Shown one piece after another: positions 12,371 to 27,300 of a stretch of 64,000 nucleotides of DNA; positions within the stretch are counted from its first letter, which is position 1, and every line of letters begins with the position of its first letter. Under the pieces are notes generated by a model. The model worked only from the letters and a program-made list of their open reading frames with translations. It ran no database searches and was not told the DNA's origin. Source of the DNA: Apus apus (Eukaryota; Chordata; Aves; Apodiformes; Apodidae); the NCBI RefSeq assembly GCF_020740795.1, contig NC_067301.1:5084001-5148000 (forward strand), given 5' to 3'. A program made the translations under genes and the position numbers.

Positions 12371-15300
12371 AGTGCCTACAAGGAGGGATGTGTCCGAACT
12401 GGGCGGGAGCCGTCAGGGATGCAGGGTCTGGTTCTGCACCCTGGCTGAGGGCAGGCCTGGAGCGGCTCCTCCCGCAGCCGCCCGGGCCCAACTGGTCCTT
12501 CCCTGGGAGCTGCTGTGAGGCTGTTCCTCAGCTGCTGGAGCAGGGATGTCCCTCTCCGTGGTGCATGTTAGAGCACTTGGGCGCCTGTTGATGTCCATGT
12601 GGCAGCGGGAGGTTCATGCCGTGGCAATGATGGTTTGGTTTGTAAGACTGACTGGTGGGGGAAGAGCCTTGTTTCTGAGGCACATGAAGTGTGGGCTTGA
12701 AGCAATCACTGGCCCAAACTTGCAAGGCAAGATGGATCAGCCTTGGCCTGCAGGGAAGGGAAAATTAACATTGTTCTTATGTGTGCATTATGGGTCTGTC
12801 ATTGTTACTGTAATGCTAAAACTGCATTCACTTGAGAAAGCCTGGTTTACTTTTCATAAACTGGGCTATTTGTTTTGCAACAATAAGTACATTGATCAGC
12901 TTAATTTTTGTTCACTTAATTGGATTTGTTTCAGGTTTTAATGCATTAGTGTGTTACTGCAACGTGTATGTAATAAGCATGTGTTAAATGTTTTGGTTAG
13001 CAGCATCATAGTTAATAGGAAATCTATTGGTCATGGATTTTGCAATTTACAAAATCTGCACCTTCATTGAGTATCTCTCTTGGCCTTAGAAGTTTTTAAA
13101 AAGCAGTTAATAAAATGTTGCCTTGTGAGTCCGATTGACTACTGCTTCAAAGGGGTTACATTAAAGTCTTCCTGAATGGCAGTTTTGGGAAGGCAGGTAA
13201 ATGTGAAATTTTATTTTATTTTATTTTTTTAAAAAACACTATGCTATCTCTTCCTGGTCTCATTGAGACTGAAATTGGGAATTAATGTGATGAAGAACAT
13301 AACCTAAAATGATCATGGCAACCTGTTGAGAACCTGGTACCTGTCAGAGCCGAAATGGAGAACTAAAAAATAGTTGTGTGTTATCAAGAAAATAGACTGT
13401 CTAGGTTGTTGAGTGTAACAGTAGTCCAGTGCCAGGTTTCAGGTGTTCACAGAGCAAATCAGCACTGGCAAACATGATGGTTTAATGTCTTTTCACAATT
13501 CAAATCCTTTATAACACCTTTTTGTGATACATGACTAGTTGGCTGGATAGTTCTGGGATGCAAGGAGTACTTCTAAGGAACACTAGTCTGTTGCATTTTG
13601 TGGTTATCATTCATGCAGTACTAGGCATGCTAAAGAAGGCAGCCATGCTTTGTCTGCTCACTTTGTAGTTGCCAGCTTCTGCTTGTCTGGAAGAAATAAT
13701 GTGATCGTTCTGTTAATGGTACACTTGATGATGTATAGAAGACAGTACCAGCAGTTCCCAAGGATAACTGCAATGCTGTGTGACTCTTTCCTGTTGCTCT
13801 AGTAATTGAATTTGCTCCCCAGTTTGTGGTGATTACTGAAGGAGTTTGCATGTGAGAAGGACAAGCGGTTGTTTGTAAACAGGGATGGCTCAGGCTTAGG
13901 TGCTTTCTTAGTAGGGAAAGAGAAATGGTTTGGAAACAGGGTGCAATTTGACAGGACGCTTTCTAATATTTGCGTGTGTTTGAAAAGGACAATGGGCATT
14001 GATTTCATAGGCCACGCTGCTTCCTTCTTCTCAGATTGACTAGGGTTCTTCTGAGATTATATTGGGGTGTGTCTTTTCACAATACCATTAAAAGGCAGAT
14101 GGAAAAGAATGGTGGTTAGAGTGACAGTGATTGACAACTTGCTTTAAAAATTTGAGGGAATGAAAGCACATTTCCCTCAAACTGCACTTACCTGTTAGCA
14201 GTAATTTACAATTCTGTGCTCTGTATGAATGTTACATGGATAACCATCTGACCTAGTGACTAGACTGCAAATTAGATCTCTCATTTGTGTTGTAGCCCTT
14301 CCAGATTAGCGATTGTGTAAACATAGTTTTATTCTTCAGTGTGGACAAGAAGAAACTTGCCTTCAGAGCCTGGAACCTTTGCAGGCTGTAGTGTGATACA
14401 TAACAAATTTAATGTCAGTACACTACCTTTCCTGTCAGTCTGGAGTAGATGCAAGTGTGAAGGAGAACTGAGCTGGATTTCCAGTCAATAAAGAAGAGTA
14501 AGCAATGTACTCCAGATGGAACTATGTTTCTCTGACTTCTGTAAAAACATTTTATTTGAGACCTGTTCTTGTTTGGTGTCCTGTAGACCCAGTTAGATGT
14601 AAAGAATTCTGGAAAAGCAGCTCCTGACTTTCTTGTCTCAGCAGGAGGATAACTCAGCCTTGCTAGCAACAAGTTCTTTTTGCAGCTGCAAGTAGTTGTG
14701 TATCTGGAAGTCTTTGTTTTCCAAGTTTGCTATTAAGAAGTGAGTCTGTCCACTTCAATCATTCCTGCTCTGCCAGGCATGATTGTCTGCTGACAAACAT
14801 GGAGAGAGTAGTGCCTGTTAATACTTTCAGGACCAAAGTTGATGAACTGGAGACAGGAAACTTGTAAGGGAAGTACTCAAAGCCTTGGCAAACTAGGGAA
14901 GATACAATGAGAAATATAGGTGCTCTTGTTTATATTTCTTTTTATTTTTCTTCAGAGCAAAGAAACCTTCAGAAGAATGTGAATGTTGATCTGTATTTGG
15001 GCACCAGAAGTGGAGCAGACAGTTCTCATGCTGGGCTTGAGGCTGTGGCAGTGGGTGTCAGTCCCAGCCAGGCAGTGGAGTGTGCTGCTCTTCTTTCAGC
15101 TGGGAAGAGAGATCCTGGCTTGAGACAGACTAATCTCTCCTGTCCTTCTCAGCCATCTGGGGACGCCACCAGTCAGTTCTCCAGCTCCTGCTTCCTGCAG
15201 CAGAGTAATCTCTGCTCTAGGCTGCAGCAGCCCAGCTCTAACTGTCTGGCTCATAGCATTCCCCATCTGGCTTTGTCAGTGCTTCCTGCTGGGAATCTCC

Positions 15301-18300
15301 TGCAGAGACACTCTCTCCTTGAGGCTTACAGTTTAGAAGGGAGGAGGATTGAGTGTATTGACTTGCCTCAGCAACACCATCAGAAAGCAAAGGCAGCTGG
15401 TAGCTTCTCCGTACACACTGCTCACCATCACTGTCCAGAAAGTAGGAACACAAATAGTGACTCTCCAGTGGAAGAACAACAGCATAAGCCTCTTGCTCCT
15501 TCTTGTATGGATCCTGTGAGCCCTTCACTGGTCAGTGCCAGGTTGTCATCTCATACTGTAGATTCCCCACTCAGGCATGAACTAGTGGTGTGTCCCTCTT
15601 CAAGGAGCTCAAGTGAAGGTGTGAATGCTTCTTGTAGCTCAGCCCTGACCTTGGGGGATCTTGATCCATGTAGTTTGGAGTCCCTTCAGTCTGTTCTGCA
15701 GTCCTCACAGGTTTCTGCTAGCTTGTATTGTTCAGTCCAAAGGCTTAAGCAAGAAACTGCATTGATGGGGATAAGGGGCTCCCTCCCTCTGCAGCCCAAG
15801 TCTTCTTCACTCATTGGCAATTTTGGCTTTGCTCCTGATGATTCAGTTTCTAGTATCTTGAGCAGAGGAGAACAGTTTGCTGGAGTAAAGACCAGTGCTG
15901 CTCAGGCAAGATTGAAATGGGGTATCCCATTTGCTAAAGACTGGAGCCTTGGTGCAGTGACAAGGGACTTCAGTGGTGCAGAAGCACTCTCTGTCGCTCA
16001 CAGATATAGATACATTGACTCAAACACATGGAGAACCAACATTTCAGGTGACATTCAGCCAGAAACCCTTTATTCTGGGGTGGGCTCTGGTGGGCTGGTG
16101 GATATAAAAGCAGATTCCTCCTGTGATTGCTCCCATTATTTCAGATGCCAGTCCCAGGCAAAGCCAACTCTGAAATCTGGTAGTCTTTATGTTCACACAA
16201 AAAGTCATTCCTCTGAAAAGGTTCTTAAAGGAGAAGAGACATCTGATGGGGCATCTGTGTGTGCTGTATCTCAGAAGAAAGACCTTCCATCCAGTCTATC
16301 AGAGGGTATGAAGGTGTCACTGGAGACAGATTTGGGGGGTGCTCAGATGAACGTTGGTGTAGCCATGTATGGGACTCCAAGGAAAGTGTGTGTAACAGTT
16401 GCTTCTCCTAAAGATAAAGAGTTTAGACCCATCCAGCAGCTTAATGTTAATTCTGTAGAAGTCAACAACTTTGAACCTCCTGTTAAGTCCAGCAAAGGGT
16501 TAGAAGAGGGGTATGACTCCAGATCACAAGCAGCCAAAAGACTGGCTGTGGTGGGCAGCAGCCAGGCCAGGCCTTTCAGAATTCAGGTTGAAGATGGTGA
16601 ATATTCTGACATAGATTCCATGAATGAGAGCAGAGAAGAAAGGAGAAAGAAATACTCCCACCAAAGCAACTGGAGGAATTGGGAAGCTGATGCCAATCTT
16701 GACCTGTGTGAAGAACCTTCTGTGGAGAGGAGTGTCAAAGAACCACAGTGCTGTGAAGAAGCAAGCCAGACACAGGAAACTGTGTCCAGAGAGGTGAGGT
16801 TGTGCTCACTGTGGAGCATCCCTGTGCTTGTTTCTACTTCTTGCCTGAGGTGCAGAGTTGAGTTACAGCAGTGATGGGGATGCTTCTGTATTTTTTTTTT
16901 TCTGGCATTGAATGTCCAGAATCTTATCTGTTATGGTCTTGCTCCATCCCGACATATACATCGTTGTCTCACGTGATTCTTCCCTAAAGACCAGCTTGTT
17001 AACTTGGTTGTTCTTGGGAATGCCAACATCAGCTTATATTCTCTGGGTCTACATGCAGAGGGAAAGCATTAAAGTGGCTTTTACTCTGCATAGTTGCAGG
17101 GTCCTGAAATTTCAGTTTTGCTGAGCTTTTCCATGTCTGAAGTATGTAAGAGTACTCACAGAGCAGTGGTGGGAACAGTATCCCAGGCATCTACATAATC
17201 CACTGTGCTGAGGCAGCACTCTTCTGGTCTCCAAAATGACTTGCCATGCTGGGCACAGACAAACTCCTCAGGAGAGTAGAGTAGTGTGAATAATCATGTG
17301 GGTTACTGTCTTTTGTCTGCAGGTCTCGGAGAACAGTTTCTTGTCATTGAAGGTGAACGAGCAAAGGTAAAAAGTCTCTGTTTACGTGTGAGTGTGCTGG
17401 CAGTTAATAGAGGAGGAAAACTGGAAGGTGGCTAAGAAGCCACATTCCTGGGGAAGTTTGGTTTTAGAACTTAACCTACATTATTCTGCCCTGGTTGTTT
17501 TAGGGGCTGCATCCATTGCTTTTCAAAGGGTGACCATCTAGAATGGAGCATGCTCTAAAAAAAATAATTTCTGTCTTTAAAATGTTAGCTTCTAAATTCA
17601 GCCTCGGTTGTTGCTAGTAATAAAGTCCCATTGGCACCATATTTGCTACTTTTCTGTGCAGCAAATTCCAGCATGTTCACTGTGCAGACAGCAAAGATCA
17701 AAAACTGGGTTTATTTGTGAGATGGGATTCAAATTTGTGACCTGTGGATAAGATGTGTGTGAGATTGCTACTGATTTAGCAACAGTGATACCTTAACTTG
17801 TGTGTGAGGCTGCAGGTTTTTCACTCTTCAGGGAGAATGATTTGAAATACCTCTTTCCATCTTGATGGCTGAACTCTGATTGCCACCTCCTGGCTGTGTT
17901 TAACTTTTCTTTCTGTTAACTGGAGTTCACTTTTGGTTTTTTTTCTCTTTAAGTTTCCAGCATGTGTGTGACAGACGAATGCTTAATAAGTGTTTCCAAG
18001 CATGGAGGGGATACATCCTCTGGAAAACAGCTGCAGCCAGGCAGCTTTACAGACAGCAACTGCTTCGGAAGGGCCTTGGTGCTTTGCAGGGGGCTGTGCA
18101 CCAGAGGAGGATGCAGCTGGAGGCAGCCCAGCAGAGATATGCCCTGGCTCTGCTAGCTGTCAGCTTCCGCAGGGTGAGGATGGGCTAAAGACTGTAGAAG
18201 TGGTGCTGTGAGTTTTCTGTTGTGCAGTTAGAGAAGGCAAAAATCTGATTTGGTTAGGGAGGAGGAAGGGGTACCCATTGTGAAATTCAGTGATGTGGAC

Positions 18301-21300
18301 CCTGATAGTCTGCCTGCAATTTGTTCTAATCACATGGTTTCCCCTGCAGTGGAAGGAAGCTGTGGCAAAACGAAGCAAGAAGCGAGTTCTGCAGCCTGAG
18401 CCACGTTCTTACACCCAAAGTCCATCAGTGGGGTTTTTTGGAGTAGGAAAACTAGCACCTATGACAACCTCAGCTCAGCACCAGCTTAGAGGAGGATATT
18501 CAAAGGAAGCTGAGCAGGCTTGTAGGTAAGCTGAGAGTGTTCTCTTTCTGTTATCTTGAACAAGGGAAGGTTTACAAAGAGAAATTTTTCTCAAATAGTG
18601 GAAAACTTGTTTCCTGATCCTTGGGTGTATTGCTGCAAGTAAGCACTGCAAGAATTAGTGACTTAGTTCTAAGAATTAAGCATCCTATTTCAGAGTTTCT
18701 CTGCACTAGTGTTCAGTCTGCTTTGAATGTCTGGCAGAAATACTCCTGTACTATTCCTTGAGGTCAGCTATCACCTGTACATGTGATAAAGGTGTAAATG
18801 AGACTGGAGTGAGGCAATACGACAGCCTCTAGCAGGGCAGTAGAGGTGTCAAAAGAAGAACCTTTTGTAGTGCTTTCTGATTCTGAATGTAGAAGAACAA
18901 GTGCAGACAGAGTTATCTAGGGAGAAGGAAAGTTCTGGTTTCTGTTCTGTGAGTGCCTCTTTGGACAGATGGGTGTTCAAGCATGCTTGTCACTCTTTCA
19001 GGGTGGAGGCAGAACTGTGGACACAGTTTCACCGTAAGCAGAGAGGAGATGTGTTCTGCTGGAGACCTGAAGCAATCAGAGATGTGAGACGGCTGGCTGG
19101 TAAGCGCATGTTCCATAGCCTTGGAACAGCTTGGAGGTAATCCCTGGTTCACCATATTTCTTGACTTGCCTCTAGTTGTTGCTTTGATCTGACTCTGAGA
19201 ACCCAATCCTACGAATAAATGGTCCAGTGTCTGTGGGGGAGGAGGGTCGCCCATTTCACCGTGTCATAGGATATTTGTGACACTAAATTTTTTGAAGTTC
19301 TTCTAAGTTATTTTTCCTCCTGTCAATCTCTTCCTGCCCTGCATCACAGCAGCTTTCAGACTGTGGTGCTTGCAGAAGGAGTTGGTGAGCAAAGAGGAAG
19401 AGTGGCTATTGGAAGTTCGTTCTCTGCTGGAAAAGAAGCAGCTAAGAAATGTTTTCTGGATGTGGCATTCCCGATGCTTGGAAATGAAACAGATGTTGGC
19501 ACTGACAACTCGGATGCAAAGAAACTTGCTCTCCCAGTAAGCTGATGATGTCTATTTTTCATGTGAAAATTTTTTTCACTGAGAAAGTCCAAGGAATGAC
19601 AGAACCAACCCAGACAGTGATGTGTTGTTCCATCTTAAAACCATCTATTTGTTTTGTTTAGGCATTAGTAAAGATTGAAGTAGGAATAGAAACTCTCTGG
19701 CCAGAGATGTTATGAGTTGCCTTCTTGGCGCTGCCAAAGCTTTTTGATCCTCACCTTTCATGTCCTGAAAAACCAAACATGAGAGCTGTGCTGTAAGCAG
19801 GACAGTGACTCTTTAATGAAATTGGCAAACAGGAGCTTGGAAGATGACAGCTTCTATCCGTCTTTCCTGCACTAAACCCAGTCTCAGGAGGAGACACAAC
19901 CTCGCATACTCTTCATGGGATTTTCCTGGAGGTTTTATTTTCCTTTTGGTTTTCTCAGGTACTTCAGTGCATGGAAGGAGATAGTTGAGCAGAAGATGCT
20001 TTACAGGTTCAACCTGGACCGTCTCAGAGCAGCATCACTGAGGAAATATTTCCAGCAGTGGGTTCAGATGCTGCAGGTCAGAGAAGGTGATAAGCAGGCA
20101 ATGGTGAACTTCTTCCTACGATGGAGGCAGCATTGTGGTGAGTAGCTTGGGGTCTGTGCAGAATCTGAGATTTGGAGGTGCTTAGGCTTCTTCCTCCTCT
20201 TGTATGGTGAAACCCAGCTGAAAACTGCCTGATAAGAGAGGCTCAGATGATACATGGTATTAACAAACCAGACTGGGCAGAGGATTAAGTTGTTCTCAAT
20301 GTGTCGGAGAAGCTATAGGGAGATTAGTTGCTCTGCTTCATAAACCTAGCAGAAAGTCTTAAATCTAGCTGAAAAAAAGCAGTTAAAGGGCAGGGCTGAG
20401 TTTCTTAGGAATCCTTTCTGACCATTTCTGTCTTGTCACTCTAACTGGCAAGGAGCAGCTGTAAGCTCAGTAGCTGACAAGACTGCAACAAAGAGGCATG
20501 GAGATCAGCCATTGTGGACTGTAGAGAGACTGTTTCCTCAGAAAGCAGGCTACTCTCTTGATGACCTCTGCCAGAAGATGAAGCTCCAGAGAGTCTATCT
20601 GCTGTGGGTGACAAGGCAAAGGGAGCATCACAGAGCTGGGTGAGTGAAAAAGCCAATTCCTGGAGCCTTGCTCTCACTAGTGTCTACTTGACTTGCTAGT
20701 CCTTCTGGAAGAACCCCTTTTACCATCTAGTGACCCTCACTGATAGCCCTTTTCAGTCACTTTGCCATCTCACTATCTTGTTTCAGTTCTTTCTCTCAGG
20801 CTTTAGAGCAGTGTAAACTCAGAAAAGCTCTGAAAATATGGCACCAAAAGTGTCTCAGACTGAAGACAATTGAACAGGGGCCAAAGCGCTTGCACGGGAC
20901 TGTCTTTGAAGAACCTCTTGCCATGCTGTTTTCTGAGGACTTCTCAACATCTTCGGGCTTTGACAGCAGTGCTCCAGCTACTCTGGCCTCTCAAAGCTCA
21001 TTGGAAAAGGTGAGGAGATCTTGGTACATCCAGACTGCTCTGAGGTATTAAATTGCTGGGGTATTTCAGGGGAAAAATCTCTGCTTCAACATATTTTCAT
21101 CAGCAAACTCCTGCTTAGTGTTTATGCTTGAAGAGCACTGAGCCTGTAGGGTCCTAAATGTGATTAGAAATTGTGAAGTCACTTCTCTCTGTGCCCTTCC
21201 TGGTTCCACTGCAAGGACACTTACCTGACAGCACGTTCTTCCCTTGATACCTGCAGGAATACAGTTTTAGTGACAGCAGCCAGCAGAGCTTCTCCTCTGT

Positions 21301-24300
21301 TCTGCCTACTGAGGATGTCACTCACATGCCATACTACAGTTCTTGCCTGCAGCTACACCAGTGTGCAGAGCTGCCATCTGAGCAGGCCTCCTTTCCTCCA
21401 CGGAGTACTGGATCTGGGTGAGTTGGAGGCTGGTTCCTGGGGATGCTGGTAACTGTGGCCCCTTACTGGATCCAGCTGAATTCCTTCCTCCTGGCTCATC
21501 CCTCATGTCATCTCACAGCATCCTTCCAGATAACTTTATCATCTTCTTTCCATTTTCACCTGACACTTGCAGAGGAAATTGGTTTGAGGGAGGTCAGTTC
21601 CAGTCTTTGGTACTGCAGAGTCCAGACAATAGTGTGCAGTCTCTCATCAGTTACTCTCTGTGGGAAGAGGTAAGGCTGGGAAGTGATATTATGCATGGAA
21701 ATGTACAAGTGTTTTCTGCATAGTCCAATTTAGCAGAGTCCTTGTGTTTCAATATCAGTATATTGAAGGTCTCACTGCTGTTTTCTTTGTTCTTCTGTCT
21801 AAGACAGAAGGTTTGGGAGATTGAGACATTTCTCTGGGCAGTTGATCCCTACCATTTGCCAGCTGAGCTGGAAATTGGCCGTGTGTCAAGGATTTAAAAG
21901 GGATGTGTCAGACCCTCCTGTCTGGATGTTCATGTAGTGTGTGTGTTAGCAACAGGGAGTTAGGCAATCATAGAAGTCACAGCAGCAAGGGGAAAGGGCT
22001 GAGCTGCTTGGGGTGACTGTTACAGCAGCAGTTCAGGGCCCCTTTTTTTGCTTTTCTGAATTACAGGACTGCAGTTCTGACAAGGAAGTGAAGAGTTGCT
22101 GGCACCAAGCAGAGAAATGCTGTCTGCAGAGGTACTTCATTATTTGGTCTGCTCAGACTCAGCAACTTGTCAAGGCCCAGCAGCACTGCAGGCTCACTCA
22201 GCTGTCTCGGTGGGTATTGTGCTTTCCAGAAGTTTCCTAAGGCTGTCTGCCTAGAAGCTCTACACTTGCAAAAAAGAAAAAAAAAATAAATCTTCCTCTA
22301 GTTTTTAGTCTTTGGCAGTTTTGCAGTCAGTTATTTTGCTTTTTTGCCTGCTTCTGAGTTGTTATACCTGAACACACTTCTGATTTGTGGGATGCCTCAC
22401 AAATTAAAGCAAGCCCAGCACTGCTGATAATAAACCCTGGTAACTTTCTATCCACTGAACTGGCTTTGTTCTTCCTTAAATCCAAAGGTGGAAGAGAACA
22501 ACAGGTTTGGCAGAACAGAACACCTTACTCCCAACAACTTGTCCTTTTCCTCATTTCCCCTGACATGTAGTGGGGGAAGGATGCTAAGAGATCAGATGCA
22601 TTTCCTAAACTACTTCGTGTATGTTGTTTATTGTTAAAGTTTCAGTTGGGTGTGAATCTGTGAGTTGTTCCTACAGTTGGTCCAATGACCTTTGTCTTTC
22701 TTAGGGTTTTTCTCAGCTGGCATCACTGGGTTGTGGAAAATAAGAATCGAAAAGCAGCAGCAGCCCTAAAACATGGAGTTCATTGCTGCCAGGTGGCTTT
22801 CAGCCTGTGGAAGAAGAGACTGGCCCAGAAGGTGGAGGCTGACAGGAGATTCAGGTGTCACATTCACCAGATGACTGCTGATGCTCTGTGGCATTGGCAT
22901 TCCTGCTGGCAAAGTGAGTTACCACATCCTGCAGCAGCACTTGACTGTGAGAGAGGGATGCTGTGGGAATAGTTGTGATAAAGTCCTGCTTCTGGTTGTA
23001 ATTTAGGGTGTATCTTTTGGGGCTGCTTAACAGTCCTGATCCTGTCTCTCAAGGGATTCCAAGTGCTTTAAGTGCTAAGTACTTACACTGTGCCAGGGAA
23101 GGAATGCTCCCAATTTTTTATGGAGAACTACCTTGCAGATGAGAGTAGAAGTGATTGGTGATCCCTTTTTCAGGGAAAGGCAGAAGCAAAAAAAATAGTT
23201 CTGACTGCCTTGCAGACAAAAATCCTACAGGTGATTTGAAAAGCTTCTTCAGCTGCTAGAGAAAGGACAGGAAATCTTAAGTCTGGTCCCATTTGGTATT
23301 TGCAGCAGATGTATTCTTTTCTTTTGTCTGGAATGTGTAGTGGAAAAAAAATCTCTGGGCTCAGCTCAGCAAGGTCTTGTGTTCTCTCCCAGGGAAGTGT
23401 GCTGAGAGAGACCTGCAGCAGCAATGGGCTCAGCACAGCTGCCAGCAAAAGAAGAGGCTGGTCCTGCAGACATGGTACTGCCAAACAGGAAAGCAGAAAT
23501 ATGCTGCTTTATTCTGGGAACGTCTTCTCCTGCACAGGTTTGTTTTGGATTTGTTGTTTAGTTTGTTTTGGGTTTTTTTGCAAGGCGAGCTGAATAAAGG
23601 GCAATTTATGTAGCAGAGAACCCAGTGTATTCAGACTAGAGTTTGGGTTTAAAACTGCAGTTAACTTGTGTGTAAATAGATCTTCTGTAGGAGTGCTTCC
23701 CTGGAGCTGCTTCTGTGTTAAGGGGTCTGTTACCCATAGTTTCACACTCCCCATCTCCTTCTTCTCATTCAAAACTTCTTTTTCTCCAAAATTTCTGTTC
23801 AGTCTTAGTTATGCAGTGTAGTATTTGTAAACTAAGCACAGGAGAGGCAAACAGATTGACTTGGTTTAAACAAGTCAAAGCCTTGTTTCTATTGGAATTA
23901 CTCTGTATTTGTATCCTGGGCAGAGGTCTTGCAGAAATCTGTTATTTGCAAACCTAAATCTCTTAGATTCTGGACACAGCATGTTGATTTTAATTTAATG
24001 TGAAAAATTGAGCTAAATATATTTCTGCAGAAAAGCAATTTTCAGTAAAGCCTCTGAAGGATACTCAAATTCATCTCAGTGTTTGTTACAATATAGGTGC
24101 AGCTGTAGTATGTTTTGGAGTTTTGTATTATGATGCAGATCCTGTAAACACAAGGATTCAACCTGAAAAGCAAGGAATCTGCTGCCAGTCATCAACTTAT
24201 TTTCTCAGTTGTTGTTCAGGAACTTCCCCATTGAAATCTGTTTTGTGGCTTGTTGTATGAGACTGCCTGAAAGGCAGAGAAGTATCCAGCTGCAGTCAAC

Positions 24301-27300
24301 TAGAAATTGCTCAGGTGTTTCTCTTTGAGATAATTCCAGAGGGTAGGAATAAGTAAGAGTATTTAAGGCATGAGAAGTGCAGGTTTGGCCTTAGCAGATT
24401 TTCTTGTGAATTGCAGGTTCAGGGTGAGAGGAGACAAAGCTGCAGAGGAAAGAGCAACTAAAAACCCAGTAAAACCATAGTGGCTGTGATGCTGAGACTC
24501 TGCACTTGCCCCACCCAATTGCATTTTCTTCTGCAAATCAATCTATGTGGTGGCACCCTAGTGGGAAGTGTGTTTCACAGAAGTCCTTAATGTTGCTCCT
24601 TCCTGTAGAGTGTCTCTCTACCGTTAATCTTCCTTCTGAGTTGTGCCTTTGAGAGAACACTTCCAATTTCTCACCTGGATATGGTACAGGCTGAGCCCTA
24701 TCTCTTCTGAGGGGGGCATTTTTCATGCTAGGATAACCTGCAATAGATTCTCTTGATCTTCAGAGAAGCCTGCCAAGCAGAGGATATTTACACCTCTGCC
24801 CTATGGTGCAGTCATTTGCATAATGGAAGTCCAACTGGAACAAGGAACCAAAAGGATAAGCTAGGAGTTAAAAGCAGATTTGTTTCTGGGATTGCAGAGG
24901 AAGACTGGTCTCCTGTGTGTCAGCCTGCAAGATACAGGGGCATTACTGTGGGTGCAGATTTACAGTGCTGCTAATAGTAACTCCTGTAAACAGTGATTTT
25001 TTTTTTTTAATAAAATTGTCTCCATAAAAATTACAGTTGTGCATCCCACGTACACAAGCCCTTAGTTTGACAGCCAAGAAAACAGTTAAAATCTGTACCT
25101 TGACAACAAGCTGCTGTCTTAAATTAACCTGGACAGAAGTACATAAATGTTGATTGCAGAAGGAGTAAGAGGAACCCTTTTTTTTTCCTTGTTGAGTGCT
25201 CTTCTGCTTGCTTTGACTGCTTGGCAAGGTGGGGTGAAAAGGTGGAATCTGATCTATAGCCTGTTCAGTGCTGACATGGAAATGTGACTTTAGGCATTCA
25301 CTTTTCTGTGCTTGTGTTGTTTTTCAGGTGCCTAGTGGCCTGGGCCCAGATCACTGCCGGTAGACTGAGGCAGCATGAAGCCCTCTCTCATTTTAAAAGG
25401 CTCAGGGAACACCATCTCTTGGTTGTGAGCTTCACTGAGTGGAGGGTGAAGTTCTTGAGAGCTGAACAGAGGGTGCTGAGAGAGAGAAACCTCAAGTGTC
25501 AGGGACCCTCCTGGGGTAGAGCCTGTCACCGCTGGCGGTTGGCCTCAAGACAGCAAGCCCTACACCTAGGGTCTGTGGCTACTGTAAAACAGGTAAGATA
25601 AAAGGAAGGTCCATATGAGACAGTTGTTCTTAACTGCCTGTTCTTTCATAAAGACCTTAGCTCGGTCACTAGGCACTGAGACTATCAAGGCTTGTATAAA
25701 ATAACTGGTCTGACTTGTGGTGACTGCTTAGTCCCTGCCTTGAAATTCTTCAGACTGTGCATGCAACTTGATCACCATAATCTGGCCCTGATTGCAGCAG
25801 CCATCTGGAGCACAGCAATAAGGAATAGGGGACATTTTGACCAGAGAGGCAAGAGCACTCCGTCCTCTCTGCTCAAAGATGAGATGGGATAATCACTGTC
25901 CCTGCAGAGCAGAGCAAGCTGTCAGAGTCACAGCTTTTTTTCCAAAGGCTCACAGCTAGCAAACCACAAAGAGGCTGATTGATTTGGAAGGGCTGAGTCG
26001 GTCCTGCTGGGATCTCATCTGTGCAGTTTCCAGCCTGGGGTCTAGCACATTAAACTACCTGCAGGGATATGAACATAAATGTGTCCCTAAGGCTTGCCTG
26101 TGTGTGTGCTGTATGTGCACACTGTGCTTAGCCTTGGCTGCAGCTGTGTTATTTCTGTTTGCAGGCCTGCAACTACTGGACAAAAGCAGCTGCCTTTTCC
26201 CAGTGCTCACGGCAGTGCAGTACCCTGATAGGTGTGAGGAAGAGGAGGAAGATGTCTCTAGCTTGGTCCTTGAGTAAGATGCCCCCTCTTCTCTTCCTTT
26301 CATGGGGCCATGTGGGGAGTGTGAGTAGGGAAGGAGTGTTTGCCAGCCAGGTGACTGGGGTTCCTCTGTGGAGTAAGTGCTGATGGCAAACTCTTACTGT
26401 GAGTTGCTACTGTCTTTGAGAGCCAAAGGACTAAGGGCTTGTGTAACTGTTTGCTCTAGCTCTGGGGTTAGATCCTATATGTTTCCTTTTTTCTTTCCTA
26501 GAAAGCAGAAGAGGCAGAGAAAAGGGTTCAGCACCAGCTGCCTCTCTTGAGCTGTTCTCCAGTGCCATTCACCGCTGGCTCGTGATCTACAGAAGCCAAA
26601 ACGTGGCTGAAAGGCCCCCTCACCTGGCAGAGAGACCTGCTGTGGTGGGACTCTCTCCTGCAGATGCAAGGATCCAGGAGAACAAGGCAGAGGTGGATGT
26701 GGAGTGGGATGAGAAGTGGCTTGGGTAAGTGGAGTGGAAGGCTCGGGGCTTCCTCTTATTGTTGCCTTGTTGGGCTGATAAAGCTCATTTTCCCCTCTGG
26801 CTTACAGGAGGAAGTATCTGAGATGGTGGCATCGAACCGTGATCCTTCGCCAGTGCCAGCGTGTCAGGAGGCTGCGCTGCCTGGCAAGGGGGTGGCATCG
26901 GTGGCAAGAAGCCAGCAGGGTGGTGACAGTGGCTCAGGAGTTGGTGAGTGGTGCTGCCGCCCTCGTGGGTGTTACTGGGCAAGCCAGCCTGTGTGCAGCC
27001 TCCTGGGAGCTGGAGATTTAACAAGTACCAGTGTGTACCAGAAATCCTGGTTTGCTGCTGGGGTTACTTTTCCTGTCTTTCTCTCGGAAATGCCAGCATA
27101 GCAGACTGGCACATCCACATCTTTTAGTTGTGCTTTGCCCCACCTTACAGATGGGAAGCTGATACAGGGTGATTTGTATAGATTGTCTGTGGTCTGTGCA
27201 GAAAGTTCATAGCAAGTGTTACAGTCTGTGTCCTCAGCTGTGTTCCTGATGCATTCTTCTGGTGTCCACAGCCTACCAAGGGCTGTCATTTGGCCTCCCC

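Noticed and set aside
11739-12491. 250-codon minus-strand open frame in the CpG island
   Set aside because: It is Pro/Arg/Ala-rich, as expected of any frame through CpG-dense sequence, with no recognisable family. Overlapping frames of similar quality exist on the other strand.
14907-16874. 655-codon frame read as a single-exon gene
   Set aside because: Its ends run into intron sequence. A good acceptor at 14955 and donor at 16794 show it is one exon of C1orf167.
19002-19136. Longer version of the C1orf167 exon ending at donor GTAATC (19137)
   Set aside because: That ending puts the next exon out of the frame encoding AFRLWCLQKEL. The donor GTAAGC at 19100 restores the frame.
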